Assembly (NCBI RefSeq): GCF_001679925.1
Contig: NZ_LYUZ01000125.1
Span: forward strand, 116,829-180,828
Reading direction: 5' to 3'
Length of the DNA stretch: 64,000 nucleotides
DNA from: Leisingera sp. JC1
GTDB taxonomy: Bacteria > Pseudomonadota > Alphaproteobacteria > Rhodobacterales > Rhodobacteraceae
Part shown: positions 8,089-16,491 of the stretch, in pieces
Layout: every line of letters begins with the position of its first letter
How positions within the stretch are numbered: position 1 is the first letter of the stretch
The notes under the pieces: generated by a model
The model's input: only the letters and a program-made list of their open reading frames with translations
What the model was told of the DNA's origin: nothing
Database searches by the model: none
Program-made: the position numbers and the translations under genes

Positions 8089-9273
8089 ATGAAGACTTTA
8101 ATCCAATCCCCCACCGATCCCGCCTTTGTGCAGGACCCCTATCCGTTCTACGCCGCCGCCCGGGCGGAGGGGCAGCTGCACCACTGGCAGGACTACGGCA
8201 TGGTTGCCGCCTTCGGCCATTCCGCCGTGCACATGCTGCTGCGCGACCGCCGCTTCGGCCGCGAGGTGCCGGAAGAGCTGCGCAAGCCCGGCCCTGCCCA
8301 TCTCGCCCCTTTCCTGGCGGTGGAAGCGCATTCAATTCTGGATGCCGAACCGCCCCGCCACACCCGCCTGCGCCGCCTGGTGCTGCACGCTTTCACCTCG
8401 CGCGGGATTGCGGCGCTGGAACCGGGGATCAGGGAACTGTGCCACCAGCTGGCCGGCAGTTTCCCGGACCAGCCCTTTGACCTCCTGGACACCTATTGCA
8501 CCCAGGTGCCGGTGATCACCATCTGCCGCCTGCTGGGCGTGCCGGAGGAAATGGCGCCGCAACTGCTGGACTGGTCGCACAAGATGGTGGCGATGTACCA
8601 GGCGTCGCGCACCGAAGAAACCGAACACGCCGCGGCACAGGCCTCGCAGGAGTTCACGGAGTTCCTGCGCGGCTACATCGCCGAGCGCCGCAACGATCCC
8701 CGCGACGACCTCATCACCCGGCTGATCGCGGCGGAGGAGGAAGGCGATAAGCTGTCAACGGACGAGCTGATCGGCACCTGCATCCTGCTCTTGAACGCGG
8801 GCCATGAGGCCACCGTGCACTCATTGGGCAACGGCGTGAAGACCATGCTGCAGCAAGGCTGGCAGCCCGAATGGCTGGCACCGGATGGGATCGAAGGGCT
8901 GGTGGAGGAAATCCTGCGCTTTGATCCGCCGCTGCACATGTTTACCCGCTACGCCTACGAGGAGGCAGAAGTCTTCGGCCACACCTTCCAGCGCGGCGAC
9001 CAGGTGGCCCTGCTGCTGGGCGCCGCCAACCGCGATCCTGCGGCGCTGGACGATGCAGGCAGCTTTGACCCGACCCGCCCGCCGAAGGTGAACAAGAGCT
9101 TTGGCGGGGGCCTGCATTTCTGCGTCGGCGCGCCGCTGGCCCGGCTGGAGATGCAGATCGCCCTGCCGGCCCTGTTCGAGCACTGCCCGGACCTGAAGCT
9201 GGCGGCGGAACCGGAATATTCAAACACCTACCACTTCCACGGCCTCACACGGCTGATGGTCACCCGCAGTTGA
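8089..9273 (+). CDS. Cytochrome P450
   Basis: Soluble bacterial class I cytochrome P450, 394 residues. Diagnostic motifs in order: I-helix oxygen-activation LLNAGHEATVHSLGNG (acidic-Thr replaced by EAT as in many bacterial forms), K-helix ExxR in EEILRFDPP, and the haem-thiolate loop FGGGLHFCVGAPLARLE, whose cysteine ligates the haem iron. No ferredoxin or reductase partner lies nearby, and the substrate cannot be told from sequence. ATG 8089 begins the sequence directly before the conserved DPAFVQDPYPFYAAAR segment; the Shine-Dalgarno is poor. The gene is divergent from dctB with only 59 bases between starts. Confidence 0.94.
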   Translation: MKTLIQSPTDPAFVQDPYPFYAAARAEGQLHHWQDYGMVAAFGHSAVHMLLRDRRFGREVPEELRKPGPAHLAPFLAVEAHSILDAEPPRHTRLRRLVLHAFTSRGIAALEPGIRELCHQLAGSFPDQPFDLLDTYCTQVPVITICRLLGVPEEMAPQLLDWSHKMVAMYQASRTEETEHAAAQASQEFTEFLRGYIAERRNDPRDDLITRLIAAEEEGDKLSTDELIGTCILLLNAGHEATVHSLGNGVKTMLQQGWQPEWLAPDGIEGLVEEILRFDPPLHMFTRYAYEEAEVFGHTFQRGDQVALLLGAANRDPAALDDAGSFDPTRPPKVNKSFGGGLHFCVGAPLARLEMQIALPALFEHCPDLKLAAEPEYSNTYHFHGLTRLMVTRS

Positions 9274-9362
9274 ACACCGGGACACTCCCGCCCGCGCATC
9301 GGGGATCACAGATCCCCTTGCGCGGTTGGGCCAAGCGCCGCTGACGCGGCGCGGCGCCCCTC

Positions 9363-9425
9363 TTTCACCTTTGGCAAAATACTCCGGGGGTGAGGCGCCC
9401 CGGCGCCGCGGGGGCAGCGCCCCCT
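9363..9425 (+). repeat. Dispersed intergenic repeat, copy 3
   Basis: TTTCACCTTTGGCAAAATAC followed by TCCGGGGGTG, then a GC block and the tail GGGGGCAGCGCCCCC (9411-9425). This is the most complete direct copy. It is preceded by a GCGCCGC/GCGGCGC hairpin around 9335-9356. It lies between the converging P450 and LysR genes. Confidence 0.7.
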
Positions 9426-9463
9426 CCCGCCCTCCTGCCCTCCTGCCGCGCCCGGCCCGGATG

Positions 9464-10375
9464 TCACTCCGGCAAGGCTGGCAGGGCCGCCATGCCGGGA
9501 CTGTTCATCAGCCACTCCCGGAAGGCGGCCACCTTGGGGTCGTTCCATTTCTGCCGTTCGCCGATCAGCGCATAAGATCCTTGCGGGGTGGCGCAGGCCA
9601 TTTCCGGGAAGGGCAGCACCAGATCCCCCCTTTCCAGTTCATCGCGGCACAGGACCAGGTCAGCCATCACCACGCCGGTCCCGATCACTGCTGCGCGGGT
9701 GGCCATGTCGAGGTTCGGGAAGACTTCGCCGCTGTCCGGGTCCACCCCCTCCACCCCGAAGTGTTCCAGCCAGGTGTGCCAGTCCTCGCGGCGCGGGGTT
9801 TCGTGCAGCAGCCTCAGACCCGCCAGCGCCGCAGGACCGTCCGCAAGCGCAGGCAGCAGCGACGGCGCGCAGGCCGGCGAGAGGATCATGCCGAACAGCG
9901 GCATGACCTCGATATCCGCAGGCCGTCCCGGAATGTTTTCCAGCGAAATGCCAAGATCGTACTCCGACCGTTCAAACCCCTTGCTGCCATAGAAGTCGGT
10001 GGCCAGCCGCAGGGTGATCTCCGGATGCGCCAGGCGGAACTGCTCCAGCTGCGGCAGCAGCCAGCGCAGCGACAGGGTCGGCGGGCAGATCACCCGCAGC
10101 TCGGAGGCATCCGCCGCGATCCGCTCCACCTCGTGCAGCATCTTCGCAAAGGCCTCTGTCAGCACCGGATAAAGCCGCCGCCCTGCCTCCGTCAGCGCCA
10201 CCCCGCGGGCATTGCGGTGAAACAGCTGCACGCCGATGTGGTCCTCCAGGATCTTCACCTGGCGGCTGATGGCACCGCGGGTCACGAACAGTTCCTCCGC
10301 CGCAGCAATGAAGCCTTCGTGGCGGGCGGCGGCCTCAAAGGCGCGTAACGAATTGAGGGGCGGCAGGCGCATCAT
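9464..10375 (-). CDS. LysR-family transcriptional regulator, GcvA-like
   Basis: DNA-binding regulator of 303 residues, normal LysR length. The N-terminal winged helix-turn-helix is clear: PPLNSLRAFEAAARHEGF, AAAEELFVTRGAISRQVKIL, LFHRNARGVALTEAG. The opening and the recognition helix resemble the GcvA/AmpR branch. Residues from about 90 onward form the periplasmic-binding-protein-like effector domain. The ligand is unknown. Either of two adjacent ATG codons (10375, 10372) can start it. It is divergent from the small gene at 10478, the usual position of a LysR target, which suggests it controls that gene. Confidence 0.92.
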   Translation of the reverse strand: MMRLPPLNSLRAFEAAARHEGFIAAAEELFVTRGAISRQVKILEDHIGVQLFHRNARGVALTEAGRRLYPVLTEAFAKMLHEVERIAADASELRVICPPTLSLRWLLPQLEQFRLAHPEITLRLATDFYGSKGFERSEYDLGISLENIPGRPADIEVMPLFGMILSPACAPSLLPALADGPAALAGLRLLHETPRREDWHTWLEHFGVEGVDPDSGEVFPNLDMATRAAVIGTGVVMADLVLCRDELERGDLVLPFPEMACATPQGSYALIGERQKWNDPKVAAFREWLMNSPGMAALPALPE

Positions 10376-10477
10376 GTCACCATGGGTCAGTTTTCCTGAT
10401 CCATGGTGGAGATTAACTGGTTTGCGCGCAAGCCCCCTCCGCCCCTATTCCTCAGAGGCCAGAACGGAGGAATAGCC

Positions 10478-10759
10478 ATGACTTCATATTGTGAACAAGC
10501 AGACGCCCGGCAGCACGGTTTTTTGACCCGCAGCCTGCTTGGCTGGATTGCAGGCCTGAAGCGGCTGACGAAAGCTGAGCCTTGCGCAGCGGCATTCCCG
10601 GAGTCGGTGCAGGTGCCGCTGCACGAGTTGGAGCGGCTGACGGAAACATCTCCGCATCTGCTGGCCGATATTGGCGTAGTGCCGCAGGCATCCGCCGAAG
10701 ACACGTCGCCCTGGCGGCTGCAGGACGGGCGCCACCTGCTGCTCCGCCCGCCTCTGTGA
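10478..10759 (+). CDS. Small conserved-type protein, DUF1127-like C-terminal motif
   Basis: 93 residues, not firmly assigned. ATG 10478 is chosen over an upstream frame because of the excellent GGAGGAATAGCC ribosome site. The N-terminal part has a short basic helix (SLLGWIAGLKRLTK) and the centre reads LERLTETSPHLLADIGV, which resembles the L-x-D-I-G motif of small DUF1127 (YjiS) proteins, though DUF1127 proteins are usually about 50-70 residues. No signal peptide or membrane helix. Divergent from a LysR gene with about 100 bases between starts, so probably its regulatory target. DUF1127 proteins have been linked to phosphate and small-RNA responses in alphaproteobacteria; applying that here would be speculation. 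Confidence 0.6.
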   Translation: MTSYCEQADARQHGFLTRSLLGWIAGLKRLTKAEPCAAAFPESVQVPLHELERLTETSPHLLADIGVVPQASAEDTSPWRLQDGRHLLLRPPL

Positions 10760-10798
10760 CTATCAGCTGCGGCCTGCCACCCGCCGCCGCGCGCGCCC

Positions 10799-11266
10799 TC
10801 AGCTGCCCAGCGGCAGCATGGTGGTGGACTTGATCTCTTCCATCGACAGAAGCGCGGTCACATTGTGCACTTTCACCTCTGAGATCAGCGCCTGATAGAA
10901 CACGTCGTAGGCACGGGCGTTCTGCACCCGCACCTTCAATATATAGTCGATGTCGCCCGCCAGCCGGTGGGCCTCCTGCACCTCGGGGCGCTCCTGCAGC
11001 GCCTTCAGGAACTTGGCCTGCCATTCCGCCTCATGCTCCGAGGTGCGGATGAGGACAAAGAAACAGGCCTCAAACCCCAGGGAATCCGCATCCAGCAGCA
11101 CTGTCTGCTGGCCGATCACCCCGGCCTCCTTCAGCTTGCGGATGCGATTCCACACCGGGGTCTTGGAAGACCCCACCCGGCGGGCTATTTCATCCAGCGA
11201 CTGGCTGGCGTCGCGCTGCAGTTCAGCCAGAATTTTCCGGTCCGTGCCGTCGATCCGCACCGTCAT
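10799..11266 (-). CDS. Lrp/AsnC-family transcriptional regulator
   Basis: 155-residue feast/famine regulator. An N-terminal helix-turn-helix (IDGTDRKILAELQRDASQ, then IARRVGSSKTPVWNRIRKL) is followed by the RAM ligand-binding and oligomerisation domain (RPEVQEAHRLAGDIDYILKV). The start at 11266 has AGGAGAAAA just upstream on the complement; the longer open frame to 11431 would run through the promoter region. It is divergent from the sulfate assimilation operon with a 146-base gap, so it probably regulates that operon as well as itself; the effector may be a sulfur amino acid (inference). Confidence 0.93.
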   Translation of the reverse strand: MTVRIDGTDRKILAELQRDASQSLDEIARRVGSSKTPVWNRIRKLKEAGVIGQQTVLLDADSLGFEACFFVLIRTSEHEAEWQAKFLKALQERPEVQEAHRLAGDIDYILKVRVQNARAYDVFYQALISEVKVHNVTALLSMEEIKSTTMLPLGS

Positions 11267-11360
11267 TCCTGTTTTCTCCTTTTGTGAGGACCAATCGGCC
11301 CGATGTCCCGCCGCGGCAAAACCAATGTTCTTATTTATCCGCCCATATAGCGCAATACCG

Positions 11361-11371
11361 GGAATATTTCC
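11361..11371. promoter_or_regulatory. Candidate Lrp-type operator in the lrp/cobA divergent region
   Basis: GGAATATTTCC, perfect 4-bp arms around TAT, in the short AT-rich part of the gap between the divergent lrp-like and cobA genes. AT-rich imperfect palindromes are typical of Lrp/AsnC sites. Assignment is by position. Confidence 0.35.
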
Positions 11372-11412
11372 TATATCTACCCTCAAGTCAAACACACTCA
11401 GAGGGTACAGGA

Positions 11413-12231
11413 ATGTCCGCACCATCGACACATGCTGCCAATGCCGCCGCTCCCGCCCGTGGCAGCATGGACTGTATGGTTGCAGGCCAGGTGTGCTTTG
11501 CGGGCTCCGGCCCCGGCGATGCAGAGCTTCTGACCCTGAAAGCGCTGCGCGCGCTGCAAGCCGCTGATGTTATCCTGCACGACCGCCTGGTCAGCGATGA
11601 AATCCTCGCGCTGGCCGGCCCGCAGGCTGTGCTGGAAGACGCCGGCAAGGAAGGTTTCGGCGCTCAGGTCTCCCAGGCCGACATCAACGCCCGTCTGGTC
11701 GAGCTGGCCAAGCAGGGCAAGAAGGTGCTGCGCCTCAAGGGCGGCGACCCGGCGATCTTTGCCCGTCTGGATGAAGAGCTGACCGCCTGCGAGGAAGCGG
11801 GCATCGCCTACAGCATCATTCCCGGCATCACCGCCGCCTCCGCTGCCGTGGCCGCCATCGGCCAGAGCCTGACGCAGCGCGGCCGCAATACTTCGGTCCG
11901 GTTCCTGACCGGCCATGCGATGACCGGCTTTGCCGATCACGACTGGGCCGCGCTGGCGCGCCCGGGCGAGGTTGCCGCGGTTTACATGGGCAAGAAATCC
12001 GCCCGCTTCGTGCAGGGCCGACTGATCATGCATGGCGCCGACCGCGCAACGCCGGTGACCATCATCGAAAACGCCTCGCGCCCCGGTCAGCGGGTGCTGG
12101 AAACCACACTGGACCGCCTGCCTGCCGACCTTGGCGCGGCTGGTTTCGGCGGCCCTGCCCTCACATTCCTGGGACTTGCCCCGCGCCAGGCGGCGGCAGC
12201 CCTGAACGATCTCAAAACGGAGCTTGCATAA
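11413..12231 (+). CDS. cobA: Uroporphyrinogen-III C-methyltransferase (SUMT)
   Basis: Methylates uroporphyrinogen III twice with S-adenosylmethionine to give precorrin-2, the precursor of the sirohaem needed by the sulfite reductase encoded two genes downstream. 272 residues, equivalent to the C-terminal half of CysG without the dehydrogenase/chelatase domain. Motifs: GSGPGDAELLTLKALRAL (start of the SAM site), VLRLKGGDPAIFAR, IPGITAASAAVAA and the C-terminal TFLGLAP. ATG 11413 follows GAGGGTACAGGA. The stop overlaps the next ATG (TAATG). It could also be called cysG. First gene of the sulfur operon. Confidence 0.94.
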   Translation: MSAPSTHAANAAAPARGSMDCMVAGQVCFAGSGPGDAELLTLKALRALQAADVILHDRLVSDEILALAGPQAVLEDAGKEGFGAQVSQADINARLVELAKQGKKVLRLKGGDPAIFARLDEELTACEEAGIAYSIIPGITAASAAVAAIGQSLTQRGRNTSVRFLTGHAMTGFADHDWAALARPGEVAAVYMGKKSARFVQGRLIMHGADRATPVTIIENASRPGQRVLETTLDRLPADLGAAGFGGPALTFLGLAPRQAAAALNDLKTELA

Positions 12232-12539
12232 TGGCCCGCGCCTTTACGCCCAAAGTCATCACCGCCAACGACCTGCTCGAAGGCGACGTGATCTATTTCA
12301 CCGCCGAAGACACCTGGACCCGCGAGCTGTCGGAAGCTGAGCTGATCACCGACGAGGCAGACGCCCAGCTGCGCCTGCTGGAAGCGGAAAAGCAGAACAT
12401 CCGCATCGTCGGCGCCTATCTGGCCGATGCCAAGGCAGGCCCGAACGGCCCCGAGCCGACCCACTTCCGCGAGGAATTCCGCCGCACCGGACCCTCGAAC
12501 TACTTCCACGGCAAACAGGAGGCCGAAGCCAATGTATAA
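12231..12539 (+). CDS. DUF2849 protein
   Basis: 102-residue acidic protein that matches the DUF2849 family, found almost only between cobA/cysG and the sulfite reductase gene in alphaproteobacteria. Visible: FTPKVITANDLLEGDVIYFT at the N-terminus, a central acidic helix (ELSEAELITDEADAQLRLLE) and the C-terminal HFREEFRRTGPSNYF. No cofactor motif or membrane segment. The function is unknown; the fixed context suggests a part in sirohaem or sulfite reductase maturation or activity. Its start overlaps the cobA stop and its end overlaps the next gene by 8 bases, so translation is probably coupled. Confidence 0.88.
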   Translation: MARAFTPKVITANDLLEGDVIYFTAEDTWTRELSEAELITDEADAQLRLLEAEKQNIRIVGAYLADAKAGPNGPEPTHFREEFRRTGPSNYFHGKQEAEANV

Positions 12540-14196
12540 GTACAATGAATTCGACGAAGCCTTCCTGGCGGAACGCAACGCCCAGTTCCGCGCCCAAGTC
12601 GAGCGCCGCATCGACGGCTCCCTCACCGAGGATGAGTTCAAGCCGCTGCGCCTGATGAACGGCGTCTACCTGCAGCTGCACGCCTATATGCTGCGGGTTG
12701 CGATCCCCTATGGCACCCTGAACCCGAACCAGATGCGCACCCTGGCGCTGCTGGGTGAGAAGTGGGACAAGGGTTACGGCCATTTCACCACCCGCCAGAA
12801 CATCCAGTACAACTGGCCGAAACTGCGCGACCTGCCGGACATGCTGGACGCGCTGGGTGAAGCCGGCCTGCACGCCATCCAGACCTCGGGCAACACCATC
12901 CGCAACACCACCGCCGACCATTTCGCCGGTGCCGCCGCGGATGAACTGACCGACCCCCGCCCCTATGCCGAGCTGATCCGCCAGTGGTCCACCGACCACC
13001 CGGAATTCCAGTTCCTGGGCCGCAAGTTCAAGATCGCCATCACCGGCAGCAGCGCCGACCGCGCTGTGATCAAGGCGCATGACGTGGGCCTGCAGGTGGT
13101 GGAGCAGGACGGCAAGACCGGCTTCAAGGTCGTCGTCGGCGGCGGCCTGGGCCGCACCCCGATGATCGGCCAGGTGCTGCGCGAGTTCCTGCCGCAGGCG
13201 GACCTGCTGCCCTATCTGGAGTCGGTTCTGACCGTCTACAACGTGCTGGGCCGCCGCGACAACAAGTACAAGGCGCGCATCAAGATCACCGTCTCCGAGA
13301 ACGGCATCGACACCTACCGCGCAATGACCGAGGAAGCCTTCATGGCGATCCGCGGCCAGTACGACGGAACCGACCAGCAGCTGCTGGAAGAGATCAAGAC
13401 GCATTTCCAGGCGCCGGAGTTCCGCTCCGCCCCGACCGATGCGTTCGATGCAGCCTATGCAAACGACCCGGTGTTCCGCGCCTGGGCCGACACCAACCTG
13501 CACGCGCACCGTGCCGAGGGCCACGCCATCGCCACCATCTCGATCAAGGCGCATGGGGCAACCCCGGGCGACGCGACGGCGGAGCAGATGCGGGTGATGG
13601 CCGACCTGGCCGAGCAGTACGGCTATGGCGAACTGCGCATCAGCCACCAGCAGAACGTGATCCTGCCGCATGTCCACAAGAACGACCTGCCGGCCATCCA
13701 CGCCACGCTGAAGGCGCACGGCCTGGCCACCGCCAACATCGGCTTGATCTCGGACATCATCGCCTGCCCGGGCATGGATTACTGCGCGCTGGCAACCGCC
13801 CGCTCGATCCCGGTGGCGCAAGAGATTGCAACCCGCTTTGACGAACTGAAGATGGAGCACGACATCGGCCATCTGCAGATCAAGATCTCGGGCTGCATCA
13901 ACGCCTGCGGCCACCACCATGTTGCCCATATCGGCATCCTGGGCCTGGACCGCGCGGGCGTCGAGAACTACCAGATCACCCTGGGCGGCGACGCCACCGA
14001 GACGGCTGCCATCGGCACCCGCACCGGCCCCGGCTTTGCCTATGACGAGATTGTTCCCGCCGTGGAGCGCATCGTCGAGGTCTACATGGCCCAGCGTGAA
14101 AGCGCGGAGGAAACCTTCCTCGAAACCTACCGCCGGATCGGCATGGAGCCGTTCAAGGCAGCACTGTATCCCGAGGCTCAGAAAAAGGTCGCCTGA
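12532..14196 (+). CDS. cysI: Assimilatory sulfite (or nitrite) reductase haemoprotein
   Basis: Six-electron reduction of sulfite to sulfide using coupled sirohaem and [4Fe-4S]. 554 residues with the duplicated ferredoxin-like/sirohaem-domain architecture. Cluster ligands are visible as C412 and C418 (CPGMDYC) and C455 and C459 (CINAC). The sirohaem-binding TGSSADR and the early HFTTRQNIQYNW segment are also present. Nitrite and sulfite reductases share these features; sulfite is preferred here because cysH, cobA and fpr surround it. Start 12532 overlaps the end of the DUF2849 gene by 8 bases. Confidence 0.93.
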   Translation: MYKYNEFDEAFLAERNAQFRAQVERRIDGSLTEDEFKPLRLMNGVYLQLHAYMLRVAIPYGTLNPNQMRTLALLGEKWDKGYGHFTTRQNIQYNWPKLRDLPDMLDALGEAGLHAIQTSGNTIRNTTADHFAGAAADELTDPRPYAELIRQWSTDHPEFQFLGRKFKIAITGSSADRAVIKAHDVGLQVVEQDGKTGFKVVVGGGLGRTPMIGQVLREFLPQADLLPYLESVLTVYNVLGRRDNKYKARIKITVSENGIDTYRAMTEEAFMAIRGQYDGTDQQLLEEIKTHFQAPEFRSAPTDAFDAAYANDPVFRAWADTNLHAHRAEGHAIATISIKAHGATPGDATAEQMRVMADLAEQYGYGELRISHQQNVILPHVHKNDLPAIHATLKAHGLATANIGLISDIIACPGMDYCALATARSIPVAQEIATRFDELKMEHDIGHLQIKISGCINACGHHHVAHIGILGLDRAGVENYQITLGGDATETAAIGTRTGPGFAYDEIVPAVERIVEVYMAQRESAEETFLETYRRIGMEPFKAALYPEAQKKVA

Positions 14197-14200
14197 TCTG

Positions 14201-14962
14201 ATGTTCCAACCAGCCGGAAATAGGCCCGCCGGAGAAGCAGAGCTTCTCCGGGACCGGGAGCTGGCCGCCAAGGCGGAAGCGTTGAATGCGCGCTACCGCC
14301 ACCATTCGGCCACCTCGGTGATGGAGGGCGCGTTGCGGGACGCAGGGCACATCGCCCTGGTCTCCTCTTTCGGCGCGGAATCCGTGGTGCTCTTGCATAT
14401 GGCCGCGATCATCGACCCGATGACGCCGGTTGTGTTTGTGGACACCGAACTGCTGTTCACCGAAACGCTGATCTATCAGCAGGAAGTGAGCGAGCGGCTG
14501 GGCCTGCGCAATGTGCGCATCATCCGCGCCGACGACATCGCCGAGAAGGACCCCTACGGGGCCCTCAAGTTCAGCGACAAGGACGCCTGCTGCACGCTGC
14601 GCAAGACCGTGCCGCTGCAAAAGGCGCTGGCGGACTACGACGGCTGGATCACCGGCCGCAAGCGGTTCCAGTCCGGCACCCGTGCGGCGCTGGAGTTCTT
14701 CGAGGTCGAAGAGGGCACCGGGCGGCTCAAGATCAACCCGCTGGCCCACTGGGCGCCCGAGGACGTGCGCGCCTATATGGATGAAAACCGCCTGCCCCGC
14801 CATCCGCTGGTGGCCAAGGGCTATCCCTCGATCGGCTGCGCGCCCTGCACCAGCCCGGTCAAGGAAGGCGAAGACCCGCGCGCCGGCCGGTGGCGCGGCG
14901 AGAACAAAGAAGAATGCGGCATCCACGTTGTGGACGGCCAAATGGTACGCACAGGAGCGTGA
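14201..14962 (+). CDS. cysH: APS/PAPS reductase, [4Fe-4S] APS type
   Basis: Reduces adenylylsulfate (APS) to sulfite in assimilatory sulfate reduction; 253 residues. VSSFGAESVVLL is the PP-loop nucleotide site. The pairs C130-C131 (CCTLRK) and C213/C216 (GCAPC) are the four ligands of the [4Fe-4S] cluster that marks APS reductases as opposed to cluster-free PAPS reductases, and C239 in ECGIH is the catalytic cysteine. It starts four bases after the sulfite reductase stop, whose product uses its sulfite. No ATP sulfurylase or APS kinase gene is in the window. Confidence 0.94.
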   Translation: MFQPAGNRPAGEAELLRDRELAAKAEALNARYRHHSATSVMEGALRDAGHIALVSSFGAESVVLLHMAAIIDPMTPVVFVDTELLFTETLIYQQEVSERLGLRNVRIIRADDIAEKDPYGALKFSDKDACCTLRKTVPLQKALADYDGWITGRKRFQSGTRAALEFFEVEEGTGRLKINPLAHWAPEDVRAYMDENRLPRHPLVAKGYPSIGCAPCTSPVKEGEDPRAGRWRGENKEECGIHVVDGQMVRTGA

Positions 14963-14967
14963 GTGAG

Positions 14968-15363
14968 ATGACTTTTATCGTGACTGACACCGGCTTTGCC
15001 GCCGACGACTGGACCGCCGGCTTTGAGGGCAGCAACGTGCTGGAGCTGGCCTCGGACGCCAATCTGAACGGCGTGGCGCTGGACGGCGTGGAGCTGGTGC
15101 GGGTGAACTTTCCCAGCTTTGCCGACGGCCGCGGCTTCACCCTGGCCCGGCAGCTGCGGCTGAAGGGCTACCAGGGCCGCCTGCGCGCCTTCGGCCATGT
15201 GATTGCCGACCAGTACGCCATGGCCCGCCGCTCCGGCTTTGACGAGGTGGAGCTGAGCGATGAGCTGGCCGCCCGCCAGCCCGAGGACCAGTGGCTGGCC
15301 CGCGCCAACTGGAAAGACCACAGCTATCAGGCCCGCCTGCGCGGCAGCACCGCTGCCCGCTAA
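14968..15363 (+). CDS. DUF934 protein of sulfur assimilation operons
   Basis: 131-residue protein matching DUF934, which follows cysH or cysI in many proteobacteria. Core: ELVRVNFPSFADGRGFTLAR, LRLKGYQGRLRAFGHVIADQ, and the AMARRSGFDEVEL stretch typical of the family. No metal ligands or membrane helix. The function is unproven; its constant location suggests an accessory role in sulfite reduction. It begins five bases after the cysH stop with GTGAGTGAG ahead of the ATG, so it is in the same transcript. Confidence 0.9.
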   Translation: MTFIVTDTGFAADDWTAGFEGSNVLELASDANLNGVALDGVELVRVNFPSFADGRGFTLARQLRLKGYQGRLRAFGHVIADQYAMARRSGFDEVELSDELAARQPEDQWLARANWKDHSYQARLRGSTAAR

Positions 15364-15392
15364 GCCAGCCCCTTAACCCGGGACACTCCCTG

Positions 15393-15428
15393 AAACCGGC
15401 TCCGTTGCGTCAGACGCGGGGCCGGTTT
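15393..15428 (+). terminator. Weak hairpin after the DUF934 gene
   Basis: AAACCGGC (15393-15400) pairs with GCCGGTTT (15421-15428) around a 20-base loop that can itself pair partly (CGT/ACG). There is no proper T-run after it, so it may attenuate rather than stop transcription into fpr. Confidence 0.4.
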
Positions 15429-15504
15429 CGCAAAACAGGGGGTTTTCCTGACATGTATCAAAGACTAATCAGAGGTGCCGGTTACTCCTCCGGCAGTGGA
15501 ACCG

Positions 15505-16371
15505 ATGAATGAGATGACACCCGTGACCGACACTGCAACCGACCCGAAACCGGCCAAAGCCGTGCCGGCCCTGCCCGATGCGCAGACCGTGACCCAGGTG
15601 AAACACTGGACCGACCGGCTGTTCTCCTTCCGCTGCACCCGTCCGGCATCGCTGCGGTTCCGCTCCGGCGAGTTCGTGATGATCGGCCTGATGAATGACC
15701 CGGACCCGAAGACCGGCAAGCAAAAGCCGCTGCTACGCGCCTATTCCATCGCCTCCCCCAGCTGGGACGAGGAAATGGAGTTCTACTCGATCAAGGTGCA
15801 GGACGGCCCGCTGACCTCCAAGCTGCAGCACATCAAGGAAGGCGACGAGATCATCCTGCGCCCCAAGCCCGTCGGCACCCTGGTGCATGACGCGCTGGTT
15901 CCGGGCAAGCGGATCTGGTTCTTTGCGACCGGCACCGGCTTTGCCCCCTTCGCCTCACTGCTGCGCGAGCCGGAAACCTATGAGAAATTCGACGAGGTGA
16001 TCATCACCCACACCTGCCGCGAAGCAGGCGAGCTGACCTATGGCCGCGAGCTGATCGAAAGCCTGAAAGACGACGAGTTGCTGAACGAGGTGATCGGCGA
16101 GGGCTTCTGGAAGAAGATCAAGTATTACCCGACCACCACCCGCGAAGAGAGCCCCAAGATGGGCCGCATCACCGACCTGATGCGTTCCGGCGAGGCGTTT
16201 GCCGATCTCGGCGTGCCACCGCTGAACCCGGAAAGCGACCGGGCGATGATCTGCGGCAACCTGGCCTTCAACCTGGAGCTCAAGGACCTGTTCGAGAACA
16301 CCTATGGGCTGGAAGAAGGCGCCAACTCGAAACCTGCGCATTTCGTGGTGGAAAAGGCGTTCCTGGACTGA
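15505..16371 (+). CDS. fpr: Ferredoxin-NADP+ reductase
   Basis: Flavoprotein moving electrons between NADPH and ferredoxin; 288 residues. FAD site: LRAYSIASPSWDEEMEFYSI (RxYS motif and the SIKV that follows). NADP site: FFATGTGFAPFASLLREP. The C-terminal HFVVEKAFLD matches bacterial subclass I FNRs. Several in-frame starts exist (15475 non-ATG, 15505, 15514); 15505 is chosen as the first ATG with an upstream purine-rich AGTGGA. The N-terminal extension of about 25 residues before the conserved barrel is longer than in E. coli Fpr. Placed after the sulfur genes, it may feed sulfite reductase with electrons. Confidence 0.93.
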   Translation: MNEMTPVTDTATDPKPAKAVPALPDAQTVTQVKHWTDRLFSFRCTRPASLRFRSGEFVMIGLMNDPDPKTGKQKPLLRAYSIASPSWDEEMEFYSIKVQDGPLTSKLQHIKEGDEIILRPKPVGTLVHDALVPGKRIWFFATGTGFAPFASLLREPETYEKFDEVIITHTCREAGELTYGRELIESLKDDELLNEVIGEGFWKKIKYYPTTTREESPKMGRITDLMRSGEAFADLGVPPLNPESDRAMICGNLAFNLELKDLFENTYGLEEGANSKPAHFVVEKAFLD

Positions 16372-16380
16372 TCCCGGGCC

Positions 16381-16410
16381 AGGCCGCCCCTGATGGCGGC
16401 CTCATTTTTG
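16381..16410 (+). terminator. Terminator after fpr
   Basis: AGGCCGCC (16381-16388), six-base loop, GGCGGCCT (16395-16402), then CATTTTTG. Confidence 0.85.
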
Positions 16411-16421
16411 ACACTGTATTG

Positions 16422-16453
16422 ACGGGAGGCTGCCGCCTCCCGTTTATCTTTTG
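16422..16453 (+). terminator. Second tandem terminator
   Basis: ACGGGAGGC (16422-16430), TGCC loop, GCCTCCCGT (16435-16443), then TTATCTTTTG. Two stops in series isolate fpr from the following gene. Confidence 0.8.
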
Positions 16454-16491
16454 TTGGTGATGAATCGGTAATTCTGCTGCTGAGATCCAGA

